NCBI GenBank assembly: GCA_031289165.1 | Contig: JAITPZ010000237.1 | Span: 1-11,054 of the forward strand | Direction: 5' to 3' | From: Synergistaceae bacterium | GTDB taxonomy: Bacteria > Synergistota > Synergistia > Synergistales > Aminobacteriaceae | DNA length: 11,054 nucleotides | Shown here: positions 1 through 5,664 of the stretch, piece after piece | Layout of the letters: the number at the start of each line of letters is the position of its first letter | Numbering within the stretch: the stretch's first letter is position 1 | Notes under the pieces: model-generated | Told to the model about the DNA's origin: nothing | The model's database searches: none | The model's input: the letters and a program-made list of their open reading frames with translations, nothing else | Made by a program: the position numbers and the translations under genes

Positions 1-553
1 CGGAGGCAATCGCGATCTCGAGGGCGAGGAAACCCGCGTTACGTCCCATCACCTCGACGATAAAAAGACGGTCGTGACTGGACGCCGTGTCGCGCAGGCG
101 CATGACGGCCTCGAGCGCCGTGTTGACGGCCGTGTCGAACCCGATGGTCTCGTCCGTTCCGGCCACGTCGTTGTCGATGGTGCCGGGGATGCCGACGACG
201 GGAATGCCCGCCTCGTGCAGCAGTTTTGCCCCATGAAAGGAGCCGTCTCCGCCGATCACGACCAGCCCCTCGATATCGGCCGCCCGCATTCTCTCAATGG
301 CCGTCTTTCGTCCGTCCTCGCTCATAAACCGCTCGCTGCGCGCCGTTTTCAGAATCGTCCCGCCCCTGTGCATGATACCACCCACGGAGGCCCTGTCCAG
401 AGGGATGTAGTCCCCGTCGATCAGCCCCTCATAGCCCCGCAGGACCCCGAGACATTCCTTTTCGTTGTAGATGCTGGTCCTCGCCACAGCTCTGATGGCC
501 GCGTTCATCCCCGGCGAATCGCCCCCACTGGTCAACACAGCGATACGTTTCAT
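1..553 (-). CDS. pfkA: 6-phosphofructokinase, ATP-type (N-terminal part, cut by window edge)
   Basis: Phosphorylates fructose 6-phosphate to fructose 1,6-bisphosphate in glycolysis, in the cytoplasm. The frame starts at ATG 553-551 and stays open to the left edge, giving 184 residues of a family usually near 320. Visible motifs fall at E. coli PfkA numbering: GGDSPGMNAAIR (10-21, nucleotide site), RGGT (63-66), GGDGS (101-105), PGTIDND (123-129) with the catalytic base Asp127, and EVMGR near the cut. Gly104 and Gly124 mark ATP-dependent enzymes; pyrophosphate-dependent relatives carry Asp and Lys there. A good ribosome site (AGGAGGG, 563-569) precedes the start. The gene follows the flagellar run on the same strand, but a terminator-like hairpin lies between, so I infer it is a neighbour and not a functional member. 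The identity is very secure. Confidence 0.97.
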   Translation of the reverse strand, partial: MKRIAVLTSGGDSPGMNAAIRAVARTSIYNEKECLGVLRGYEGLIDGDYIPLDRASVGGIMHRGGTILKTARSERFMSEDGRKTAIERMRAADIEGLVVIGGDGSFHGAKLLHEAGIPVVGIPGTIDNDVAGTDETIGFDTAVNTALEAVMRLRDTASSHDRLFIVEVMGRNAGFLALEIAIAS

Positions 554-581
554 CCAAACGTGCCCTCCTATTCAGATAAAA

Positions 582-636
582 ACAAAATGAAAACAAAAAC
601 TGAAAACGGGGTCCTCCAAAAAATTGAAAGCCCCGT
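582..636 (-). terminator. Candidate rho-independent terminator at the end of the flagellar run
   Basis: On the minus strand, 24 bases past the stop of the secreted unknown, ACGGGG (636-631) can pair with CCCCGT (611-606). Part of the 19-base interval can pair further (CTTTCAA with TTGGAG, one bulge, TTTT loop). A broken T-rich tract follows (minus-strand transcript over 605-582). Arrangement and position fit an intrinsic terminator separating this gene from pfkA. The 6-base outer stem and the interrupted T tract make it only moderately convincing. The rest of the 107-base gap holds the pfkA ribosome site; I see no clear pfkA promoter. Confidence 0.45.
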
Positions 637-660
637 ATCGATTTGGCGCTTTCCCGGTTT

Positions 661-1431
661 TTACTGCCTCTGCAACTCGCCGACCCGGTTATCGACCTCG
701 TTCAGTTCTTTGTCGATGACGTTCAGCTGCTCCTGGAGCTTCGCTCGGTCCGCGCGAAGTTTATCGACGCGCTTTATCAGGCGATCCATCTCCAGCCTGG
801 CCGCCGCGGTTCCCCGATTGAGGGTGGACGGATCGTCCTTCGAGATGTCCCAGACAAAACGGACGTCGCCCGCCCTGGTCGTCGCCTGGCTTATGGAGCC
901 ATTGATGATCAAACGCAGGTCTTTAACGCCATTCAGAAGGCTCTTCCCCGTTTTTTCGTCGTAGCGGGGAAACCACACCATGCCGTCGCGCTGTCCCTGA
1001 AGTTTGAAGTTGAAGCGTTTGTCGTAATCGACGGGCTCGAGAACCTTTTTGCCGGCGTACAGTTTGAGATGACGGTCAAAGGGCTGCAGGTATACCGGAG
1101 TTCCCATGACGTTGAAGTCGAAGTGAAACGCGACGCGATCCTCGAGGTCAAGCGTTCTGAGGAGGTTATATCTGTAGCGCTCCTCCTCGTCTTCGGTCCA
1201 GAGATTTTTTTCGGCTTCCGAGCGCACGAGAGCTTCGATGTACTCCGCCGAATAATAGGTGACCCGAATCCGGACCTGCTGCCCGCCTCCTGACTCGGTG
1301 TAGTCCCCGCTTCGCGTCCAGTCCTTCAGAACCCTGTCCTCAACGGCCGCGTGGGCGGAGGAAACGAACAGGAACACGACGCCCGCCGCCAGCATAACCA
1401 TTTTTTTCATCACTCGTTTTTTCAGCGTCAT
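661..1431 (-). CDS. Secreted protein of unknown function with C-terminal coiled coil
   Basis: I do not recognise this 256-residue protein. It begins with a clear signal peptide: basic n-region (KKRVMKK, 4-10), hydrophobic core (11-25), and AHA-A cleavage site after residue 28. No lipobox Cys is present, so it is probably a soluble periplasmic or exported protein. Residues about 30-205 alternate polar and hydrophobic positions in a way that suggests beta-rich folding, with conspicuous Tyr, Phe and Trp (for example VTYYSAEY and MVWFPRYDEKTG). Residues about 211-254 (from LEMDRL to VGELQ) have heptad-like spacing and high charge, typical of a coiled coil. The start is chosen for AAAGGAG at 1444-1450, 12 bases upstream; Met8 is possible but further from it. 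It lies 54 bases after flhB on the same strand, so it is probably co-transcribed with the flagellar genes. A flagellar or envelope role is inferred from position only. Confidence 0.85.
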   Translation of the reverse strand: MTLKKRVMKKMVMLAAGVVFLFVSSAHAAVEDRVLKDWTRSGDYTESGGGQQVRIRVTYYSAEYIEALVRSEAEKNLWTEDEEERYRYNLLRTLDLEDRVAFHFDFNVMGTPVYLQPFDRHLKLYAGKKVLEPVDYDKRFNFKLQGQRDGMVWFPRYDEKTGKSLLNGVKDLRLIINGSISQATTRAGDVRFVWDISKDDPSTLNRGTAAARLEMDRLIKRVDKLRADRAKLQEQLNVIDKELNEVDNRVGELQRQ

Positions 1432-1485
1432 TTCGACATGGTACTCCTTTCAAACCAACCTGTGACGGACAACCCGCGATTGCGA

Positions 1486-2583
1486 TTATACAACACCGGA
1501 GGGTTTTTTCTTCAACCGGTACACCATCGCCAGAATTTCCGCGACGCCCCTGTAGAGGTCCTCCGGAACCTCCTCCCCAATCTCGACTCCCTCGTAAAGC
1601 GCCCAGGCGAGGGGTTTGTTCTCGATGATCGGAACTCCGTGAGCCTCGGCGAGCTCCCGGATTTTTCGGGCGACAAAACCCTTTCCCTTCGCGACGATCC
1701 GGGGCGCGGTCATTACCTCGCGGTTATACAACAGGGCCACAGCCAGGGTCGTGGGGTTGGTGATGACGACGTCCGCCTTCGGAACGGAGGACATCATTCG
1801 CTTCTTCGCGAGCTCGCGCTGTTTCTGGCGAATTTTATTTTTGACCTGGGGGTCCCCTTCCATCTGCTTGTACTCTTCCTTGATCTCCTGCTTACTCATC
1901 TTTATGGATTTTTCAAAATCCCACCTCTGATACATGTAGTCGACGAGGCCCATGATCAGAAGCATGACGGCCAGCCGCATCGCGAGGTCCCAAAGCAGCT
2001 CCCAGAGCTGGAGGACCCCGTACTCCAGGGGAAGCTGCATCGCGCGAACGGCGACCGGCAGCTTGTCCCTCAGCGCGACCCAGATAACCAGGACGAAGAT
2101 CGAGGCCTTCAGAATCCCCTTCGTCAGCTCCACGAGAGAGCGCATGGAGATGATTTTCTTCATTCCGGAAACGGGGTTCAGGCGGTCAAGGTTGAATTTG
2201 AAGGGTTCGAAGGTGATGCTCCACCCCACCTGCCGGACCGTCACCCCCACAACGAACAGTGCGATGACGGCGCCCAGAAGCAGCCACGCTTCGAAGTAGG
2301 ACCACACCGCCGCCTCTCCCAGCAGGTAAAACCAGCCGTCGCGAAGGAGCGCCTCCTCCCCCAGAAAGCCAATCGTCCCGCGCAGATAACCGAGAAGGCC
2401 GGAGATCATGGACGGCCCCAGCAGCAGAAGGCCAAAGAGCCCCACCAGGATCTCGACGGCCGCCGTCAGGTCCATGCTCTTGCAGACCTTCCCCTCGGAC
2501 CTCGTCTTTTGACGTTTTTTGGGGGTGGCGGACTCCGTGCGCTCCTGCGCGAAGAACTGCAGGTCAAAAACATGCCCCATCAC
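1486..2583 (-). CDS. flhB: Flagellar export apparatus protein FlhB, with NPTT in place of NPTH
   Basis: FlhB is the switch subunit of the flagellar type III export gate in the inner membrane; it wraps the FliPQR core and sets the change from hook to filament export. The 365 residues are of usual length. A basic N-terminus with the family motif ERTESATPKKRQK (14-26) is followed by four hydrophobic segments (about 41-65, 90-116, 153-175, 190-216), a charged linker (220-262), and the cytoplasmic domain (VTNP region to GEEVPEDLYRGVAEIL). The autocleavage motif reads Asn276-Pro277-Thr278-Thr279, where His is normal at the last position. The start is GTG 2583-2581 or the adjacent ATG 2580-2578; a G-rich ribosome site (GGAAGGGGG, 2593-2601) gives 9 or 12 bases of spacing. 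It begins 22 bases after fliR ends. flhA, often next in other genomes, is absent here. Confidence 0.97.
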   Translation of the reverse strand: MMGHVFDLQFFAQERTESATPKKRQKTRSEGKVCKSMDLTAAVEILVGLFGLLLLGPSMISGLLGYLRGTIGFLGEEALLRDGWFYLLGEAAVWSYFEAWLLLGAVIALFVVGVTVRQVGWSITFEPFKFNLDRLNPVSGMKKIISMRSLVELTKGILKASIFVLVIWVALRDKLPVAVRAMQLPLEYGVLQLWELLWDLAMRLAVMLLIMGLVDYMYQRWDFEKSIKMSKQEIKEEYKQMEGDPQVKNKIRQKQRELAKKRMMSSVPKADVVITNPTTLAVALLYNREVMTAPRIVAKGKGFVARKIRELAEAHGVPIIENKPLAWALYEGVEIGEEVPEDLYRGVAEILAMVYRLKKKPSGVV

Positions 2584-2605
2584 GGGTTCATACCCCCTTC
2601 CGGCT

Positions 2606-3391
2606 TCAACGCCAGGAGGCGACGCTTCCGAGAGCGAACTCCATCCACCGTTCCAGCTGGCCGTGAACCATGTCCACCGCCAGCGGCAAAGCGACCATCA
2701 TCACGAAGAACCCCAACCCGATCTTGAGGGGCAGCCCCAGAATGAAAACGTTCATCTGGGGGACCGTTCGCGCCAGAAACCCCAGCCCGATATCGGCGAG
2801 CAGGAGCGCGCAGTAAAAGGGAATGACCATCTTCATCGCAAGGCGAAAAACCTCCTGCAGCCAGACGCCAAGCTGCATATCGTTCGCCGGGGCCAGTGAG
2901 AGCCGGGCCAGAGGGATGAGGCGCAGGCTCTCCACCACCGACTGGACCATCAGCAGATGTCCGTTCCAGCGGAAGTAGAACCAGAGGCCCACCAGAAACT
3001 GCAGCTGCGCGATAAGGGATGTTTGACTCTGGGTCATGGGGTCTATGGTACTGGCCATGGAAAGCCCCATAGCGAGGCCGATCTGCTCCCCGGACGTCTG
3101 CAGGGCGATCAGGGGCAGCGCCGCCAGAAGCCCGATCAGGGTGCCCACGAGAAGCTCCCGCAGGACCAGCAGAAAAATGGACGTCCAGCTCTCGAAAAGA
3201 ATCATGGGAATGGAGGCCGTCTGTATCGTCCCCGTGGAGGCCACGGTCAGGACGACGGCGCTCAGAAAACGGAGGGGAAGGGGCGTTCCCGCCGCGACAA
3301 AAAGCGGCGACGTAAACATCATCCCCACAAACCGCAGATGAATTAAAAAGTACACCATCAGCAGCTGCGCGGGAATCTCTATTCCCCTCAT
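2606..3391 (-). CDS. fliR: Flagellar export gate protein FliR
   Basis: Membrane subunit of the FliPQR export channel, through which rod, hook and filament proteins leave the cytoplasm. The 261 residues match the family's usual length and are mostly hydrophobic, with segments near 10-30, 40-60, 70-98, 127-142, 180-206 and 215-240. Recognisable family features are GEQIG (101-105) and the conserved PQMNVFILGLPLKIG (211-225). The ATG start at 3391-3389 lies 31 bases after the fliQ stop. The ribosome site is poor (only A-rich sequence upstream), so translation may depend partly on coupling with fliQ. Order fliP-fliQ-fliR-flhB is the usual one. Confidence 0.96.
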   Translation of the reverse strand: MRGIEIPAQLLMVYFLIHLRFVGMMFTSPLFVAAGTPLPLRFLSAVVLTVASTGTIQTASIPMILFESWTSIFLLVLRELLVGTLIGLLAALPLIALQTSGEQIGLAMGLSMASTIDPMTQSQTSLIAQLQFLVGLWFYFRWNGHLLMVQSVVESLRLIPLARLSLAPANDMQLGVWLQEVFRLAMKMVIPFYCALLLADIGLGFLARTVPQMNVFILGLPLKIGLGFFVMMVALPLAVDMVHGQLERWMEFALGSVASWR

Positions 3392-3422
3392 GATCGACCG
3401 GCCGTTTCTTTCGCTTTCGCGC

Positions 3423-3698
3423 TCACCTTATGAACCTCTCGAGCTGTCCCAGAATTTCGCGGGTCATCGTCAAAACCCTGCCGGACATCCAGGGGCCGGC
3501 AAAAACGATAAAAAGGAACACCGCCAGAATTTTGGGAATGAAGATCAGGGTCTGCTCCTGAATGGACGTGGCGGTCTGCAAAATACCGATGAGCAGGCCC
3601 ACCCCCATCGCCACAAGCAGAACGGGCAGGGTGACGGCGAGCATCGTCCACACCGCCCCGCTCAAAACGTCGAACACGCTTACGGGAACAATTTCCAC
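3423..3698 (-). CDS. fliQ: Flagellar export gate protein FliQ
   Basis: Small membrane subunit of the flagellar export channel. At 91 residues it has the standard length, with two hydrophobic hairpin segments (about 14-40 and 52-70). Between them is the family signature GILQTATSIQEQTL (38-51). The start is GTG 3698-3696, chosen for GAGGTGA at 3706-3712 with 7 bases of spacing. It is separated from fliP by a 79-base gap that carries a copy of the intergenic repeat described separately. Confidence 0.96.
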   Translation of the reverse strand: MEIVPVSVFDVLSGAVWTMLAVTLPVLLVAMGVGLLIGILQTATSIQEQTLIFIPKILAVFLFIVFAGPWMSGRVLTMTREILGQLERFIR

Positions 3699-3718
3699 GG
3701 CAACTTCACCTCGTTTTG

Positions 3719-3773
3719 AAGCTCAGGAGGGCAGGGTTCGTTCGCCCTCCTGTCGGATCCCCCTGAAACCCCC
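3719..3773 (-). repeat. Intergenic repeat element, copy A (after fliP)
   Basis: A 55-base element beginning a few bases past the fliP stop and ending just before the fliQ ribosome site. It matches copy B at 9879-9940: the first 25 plus-strand bases agree at 23 positions, and both copies end in a CCCCC-GARA-CCCCC pattern, with a variable middle. This copy contains a perfect 9-base inverted repeat (CAGGAGGGC at 3724-3732 with GCCCTCCTG at 3744-3752, 11-base loop), so the transcript can form a strong hairpin. No T tract follows, so it does not look like a rho-independent terminator; mRNA stabilisation or a repeat family of the REP type are possibilities. Confidence 0.7.
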
Positions 3774-3777
3774 GCGC

Positions 3778-4557
3778 TCAGGGGACGTTCGAAAAACTCT
3801 TCAGCAGGCTGATCACCACGAGATTCCAGCCGTCGGCCATAACGAACAGCAGTATTTTAAACGGCAGAGAAATCATCATGGGGGGCAGCATCATCATGCC
3901 CATAGCCAGAAGAATACTCGAAACGACCATATCCACGACGATAAATGGAATATAGATCACGACGCCCATCTGAAAGGAGGTTTTGAGCTCGCTCAACATG
4001 AAGGCGGGGACCAGAACTCTCGTGGGAATCGAGCCCGTGGACTCGGGGCGTTCGAGGCCCGCCATGGAGACCATGAGGGACAGCTCCTCCTGGCGGGTGT
4101 AGCGAAACATGAACTCCCGCACGGGCGTGACCGTCTCCACCCATGCGCGGGAAGAGTCGATATTGCCGGCCATATAGGGAGACAGCCCCTGATCGTAAAT
4201 CCGGTTCCAGGTGGGGTACATGGTAAAAAGCGTGAGGAAGAGGGCGAGACCGACGACGACCTGCTGGGGCGGCGTCTGCTGCAGGCCGATGGCGCGCTGA
4301 ACAAAGCCCAGGACCACGACGATGCGCGTGAAACTCGTCAGCATCAGCAATATCGCCGGCGCCAGGCTCAGAACCGTCATCAGCGCCAAAATCTGGAGCG
4401 ACAGGGCCACGTCCTGCGGAGATTCCGCCGGCGTGATGCCCAGCTGCAGCATGGGGATGGGGATGGTCGGCGCCTCGCCGGCGGGCGCCGCAAGAGCGGG
4501 CATGACGAACATCGAAAGCGACGCCGTAACCAGGATGACGAGGGCGGCCCGAATCAT
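3778..4557 (-). CDS. fliP: Flagellar export gate protein FliP
   Basis: Core channel subunit of the flagellar export gate. From ATG 4557-4555 it has 259 residues, near the family norm. A cleavable signal peptide (hydrophobic 3-22, ending PALAA) is typical of FliP. It is followed by the family blocks TSFTRIVVVLGFVQRAIG (74-91), GLALFLTLF (103-111), VREFMFRYTR, the SELKTSFQMG block, and the Met-rich AMGMMMLPPMM segment that seals the channel. The start is uncertain: this ATG has no clear ribosome site, whereas the in-frame ATG at 4659-4657, inside fliO, has AGGAGT nine bases upstream (4669-4674). The longer form would put about 34 mostly basic residues before the signal peptide, which is unusual, so I prefer the shorter one. 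It begins 19 bases after the fliO stop. Confidence 0.95.
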   Translation of the reverse strand: MIRAALVILVTASLSMFVMPALAAPAGEAPTIPIPMLQLGITPAESPQDVALSLQILALMTVLSLAPAILLMLTSFTRIVVVLGFVQRAIGLQQTPPQQVVVGLALFLTLFTMYPTWNRIYDQGLSPYMAGNIDSSRAWVETVTPVREFMFRYTRQEELSLMVSMAGLERPESTGSIPTRVLVPAFMLSELKTSFQMGVVIYIPFIVVDMVVSSILLAMGMMMLPPMMISLPFKILLFVMADGWNLVVISLLKSFSNVP

Positions 4558-4576
4558 TTTCCCGAAGGAGGGATAA

Positions 4577-4933
4577 TCAGTCAGCGTCTTTCCGATCCGG
4601 CCCTTCCCGGTCCGAAAACGACCTTCGATCCTCCGCAGGGAGTTCCGCCTTCCCGTCATACCGAATCCACTCCTCATATTTCCACCTGCTTATCAGGCGG
4701 GTTCCCCCGGAACCGGACGTCAGGGCGATAACCTCCGGGCCGCAGCGCAGAACGAAAAAGACATCCCTGCCCAACGGCAGGGATGCCATAATCTTAACAT
4801 CCGCCCGGTTTTGTCTCACCCAACCCTTCTTCCTGCCCAAAGCAACAAAAACAACAGCCGCCAGGGACATCATAAGAAGAGCCAACGCGACACGCATCAC
4901 ATAAGCAGTAAGATTGACCTCCTCCGTAACCAA
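4577..4933 (-). CDS. fliO: Flagellar export assembly protein FliO (FliZ)
   Basis: FliO helps assemble the FliP ring of the export gate. The 118-residue protein has a short N-terminus, one membrane segment (about 11-33), then a basic stretch (GRKKGW) and a small cytoplasmic domain with the weakly conserved IMASLPLGRDVFFVLRCG pattern; the tail is highly charged. Low conservation is normal for FliO, and its place between cheY and fliP supports the call strongly. The start is taken as TTG 4933-4931, four bases after AGAGGAG (4938-4944), which is rather close. A second G-rich run (GGAGGAGG) lies inside the proposed first codons, so initiation at GTG or ATG codons 12-13 cannot be excluded. Confidence 0.88.
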   Translation of the reverse strand: MVTEEVNLTAYVMRVALALLMMSLAAVVFVALGRKKGWVRQNRADVKIMASLPLGRDVFFVLRCGPEVIALTSGSGGTRLISRWKYEEWIRYDGKAELPAEDRRSFSDREGPDRKDAD

Positions 4934-4956
4934 ACAACTCCTCTGAACGGAAAAGT

Positions 4957-5319
4957 CTAACCCAGAACCTTCGAAATAGCCTCCACCACGCGCTCCGGCT
5001 GGAAGGGCTTCACGATGAAATCATTCGCGCCCGCCTGTATCGCCTCGATGACCATAGGCTGCTGCCCCATGGCGGAAACCATCACTATCTTCGCGGCGGG
5101 GTCCAGGGCCTTGATCGCCTTGACCGCGTCGATACCGTTCATTTCGGGCATGGTAATATCCATCGTCACGATATCCGGCTTGAATTTCTGGTAAGCGGCG
5201 ACGCCCAGTTTCCCGTTTTCCGCCTCCGCGATGACCTCAAAGTCGTTTTTCTGAAGAATATCCTTCAACATCATACGCATAAAGGCTGCGTCATCCACTA
5301 TAAGAACCTTTTTGCCCAT
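4957..5319 (-). CDS. cheY: Chemotaxis response regulator CheY
   Basis: Single-domain receiver that, when phosphorylated by CheA, binds the flagellar switch and alters rotation. The 120 residues carry every receiver hallmark: acidic pair Asp9-Asp10, phosphoacceptor Asp54 (within MDITMPEMNG), Ser82 at the switch position, and Lys104 in KPF. No output domain follows. The start at ATG 5319-5317 is preferred over an in-frame ATG 18 codons earlier because GAGGGGTG lies at 5324-5331 and the receiver fold begins at MGKKVLIVDD. The position between fliY and fliO is that seen in Bacillus and Thermotoga. A long upstream region with sigma-70-like signals suggests transcription separate from, or additional to, the upstream flagellar genes. 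Confidence 0.97.
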   Translation of the reverse strand: MGKKVLIVDDAAFMRMMLKDILQKNDFEVIAEAENGKLGVAAYQKFKPDIVTMDITMPEMNGIDAVKAIKALDPAAKIVMVSAMGQQPMVIEAIQAGANDFIVKPFQPERVVEAISKVLG

Positions 5320-5383
5320 GCTGCACCCCTCGTTTAGTAAGATTCTCTGACCCCGAAATCTTCTGATCCACAAAAAGTCTCAC

Positions 5384-5488
5384 AGGTATAGTGAATTCAG
5401 GAGCCTAAAGTTAGAATAGCTAAAAACGGCCCACTGTCAAGGAAAACTTTTAGCCTCTTATAGTAATTTAAGTTAAACCACTATACCT
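5384..5488. repeat. A+T-rich 105-base block with perfect 10-base inverted ends
   Basis: AGGTATAGTG at 5384-5393 is the exact reverse complement of CACTATACCT at 5479-5488. Read on the minus strand, GTG lies directly outside each end. The block is about 35% G+C (37 of 105 bases by count), much lower than its surroundings. TATAGT or its complement appears a third time at 5459-5464. The block encloses the best cheY promoter. It could be a small non-autonomous transposable remnant with a 3-base target duplication, or a regulatory region with paired operator sites. Confidence 0.5.
5413..5440 (-). promoter_or_regulatory. Candidate sigma-70 promoter for cheY and the export genes
   Basis: On the minus strand, a perfect -35 hexamer TTGACA (5440-5435) is followed after 16 bases by TATTCT (5418-5413; four of six matches to TATAAT). 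It sits in A+T-rich DNA and would give a leader of roughly 85 bases before cheY. It would let cheY, fliO, fliP, fliQ, fliR and flhB be transcribed apart from the upstream genes. Confidence 0.6.
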
Positions 5489-5534
5489 CACTTGTCCGGG
5501 ACTTCACCAGGACGTCCGCCCGGCCCGTTACACA

Positions 5535-5572
5535 TTCCTCGCCATCAGGTCAGTTCTTCGCCGTCAGGTTAA
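5535..5572. repeat. Two imperfect 19-base tandem repeats upstream of cheY
   Basis: Positions 5535-5553 and 5554-5572 are adjacent copies sharing 15 of 19 bases (pattern TTCYTCGCCRTCAGGTYAR). They lie between the two promoter candidates. Paired binding sites for a regulator are possible; a chance local duplication is equally possible. Confidence 0.45.
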
Positions 5573-5594
5573 CCCCCCCGACCGATCTTCGTCG

Positions 5595-5603
5595 ATTATA
5601 CCA
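5595..5603 (-). promoter_or_regulatory. Candidate extended -10 promoter downstream of fliY
   Basis: The minus strand reads TGGTATAAT, a consensus -10 hexamer with the TG extension. No good -35 lies 16-18 bases upstream, but extended -10 promoters can work without one. Transcription would start near 5588 and give cheY a leader of about 270 bases. Confidence 0.4.
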
Positions 5604-5664
5604 TGAACTTCAAAAGCCCGAGGGAGTATTTATATTACGTCACAAAATCCACGCCATTCATTTA

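Larger units (their letters stand above)
5320..5664 (-). other. 345-base non-coding region between fliY and cheY
   Basis: The longest gap in the window, in a run where genes are otherwise 0-95 bases apart. On the minus strand it holds, in order: an extended -10 sequence (5595-5603), two tandem 19-base repeats (5535-5572), an A+T-rich block with 10-base inverted ends (5384-5488) containing a -35/-10 pair, and the cheY ribosome site. Short reading frames inside are only a few codons long. I see no convincing terminator for the genes upstream. Confidence 0.75.

Noticed and set aside
1429..1439. Tiny frame ATG-TCG-AAA-TGA overlapping the start of the secreted protein.
   Set aside because: Three codons, with a chance overlap; similar very short frames occur before flhB (2591) and fliL (8332) without well-placed ribosome sites.
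1351..2727. Long plus-strand open frame opposite flhB and fliR.
   Set aside because: Its translation is rich in His, Arg, Gln and Pro with no family likeness, as expected for the antisense of G+C-rich genes; the minus-strand proteins are clear.
3719..3773. Rho-independent terminator between fliP and fliQ.
   Set aside because: The 9-base hairpin is strong but no T tract follows it on the minus strand, and stopping here would cut off fliQ, fliR and flhB.
3562..4731. 389-codon plus-strand open frame opposite fliP and fliO.
   Set aside because: Low-complexity His/Arg/Gln-rich translation; fliP and fliO on the other strand explain the DNA.
5320..5664. Riboswitch, for example for cyclic di-GMP, in the cheY leader.
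   Set aside because: I could not match the conserved core of any riboswitch class I know; the region is explained by promoters and repeats.
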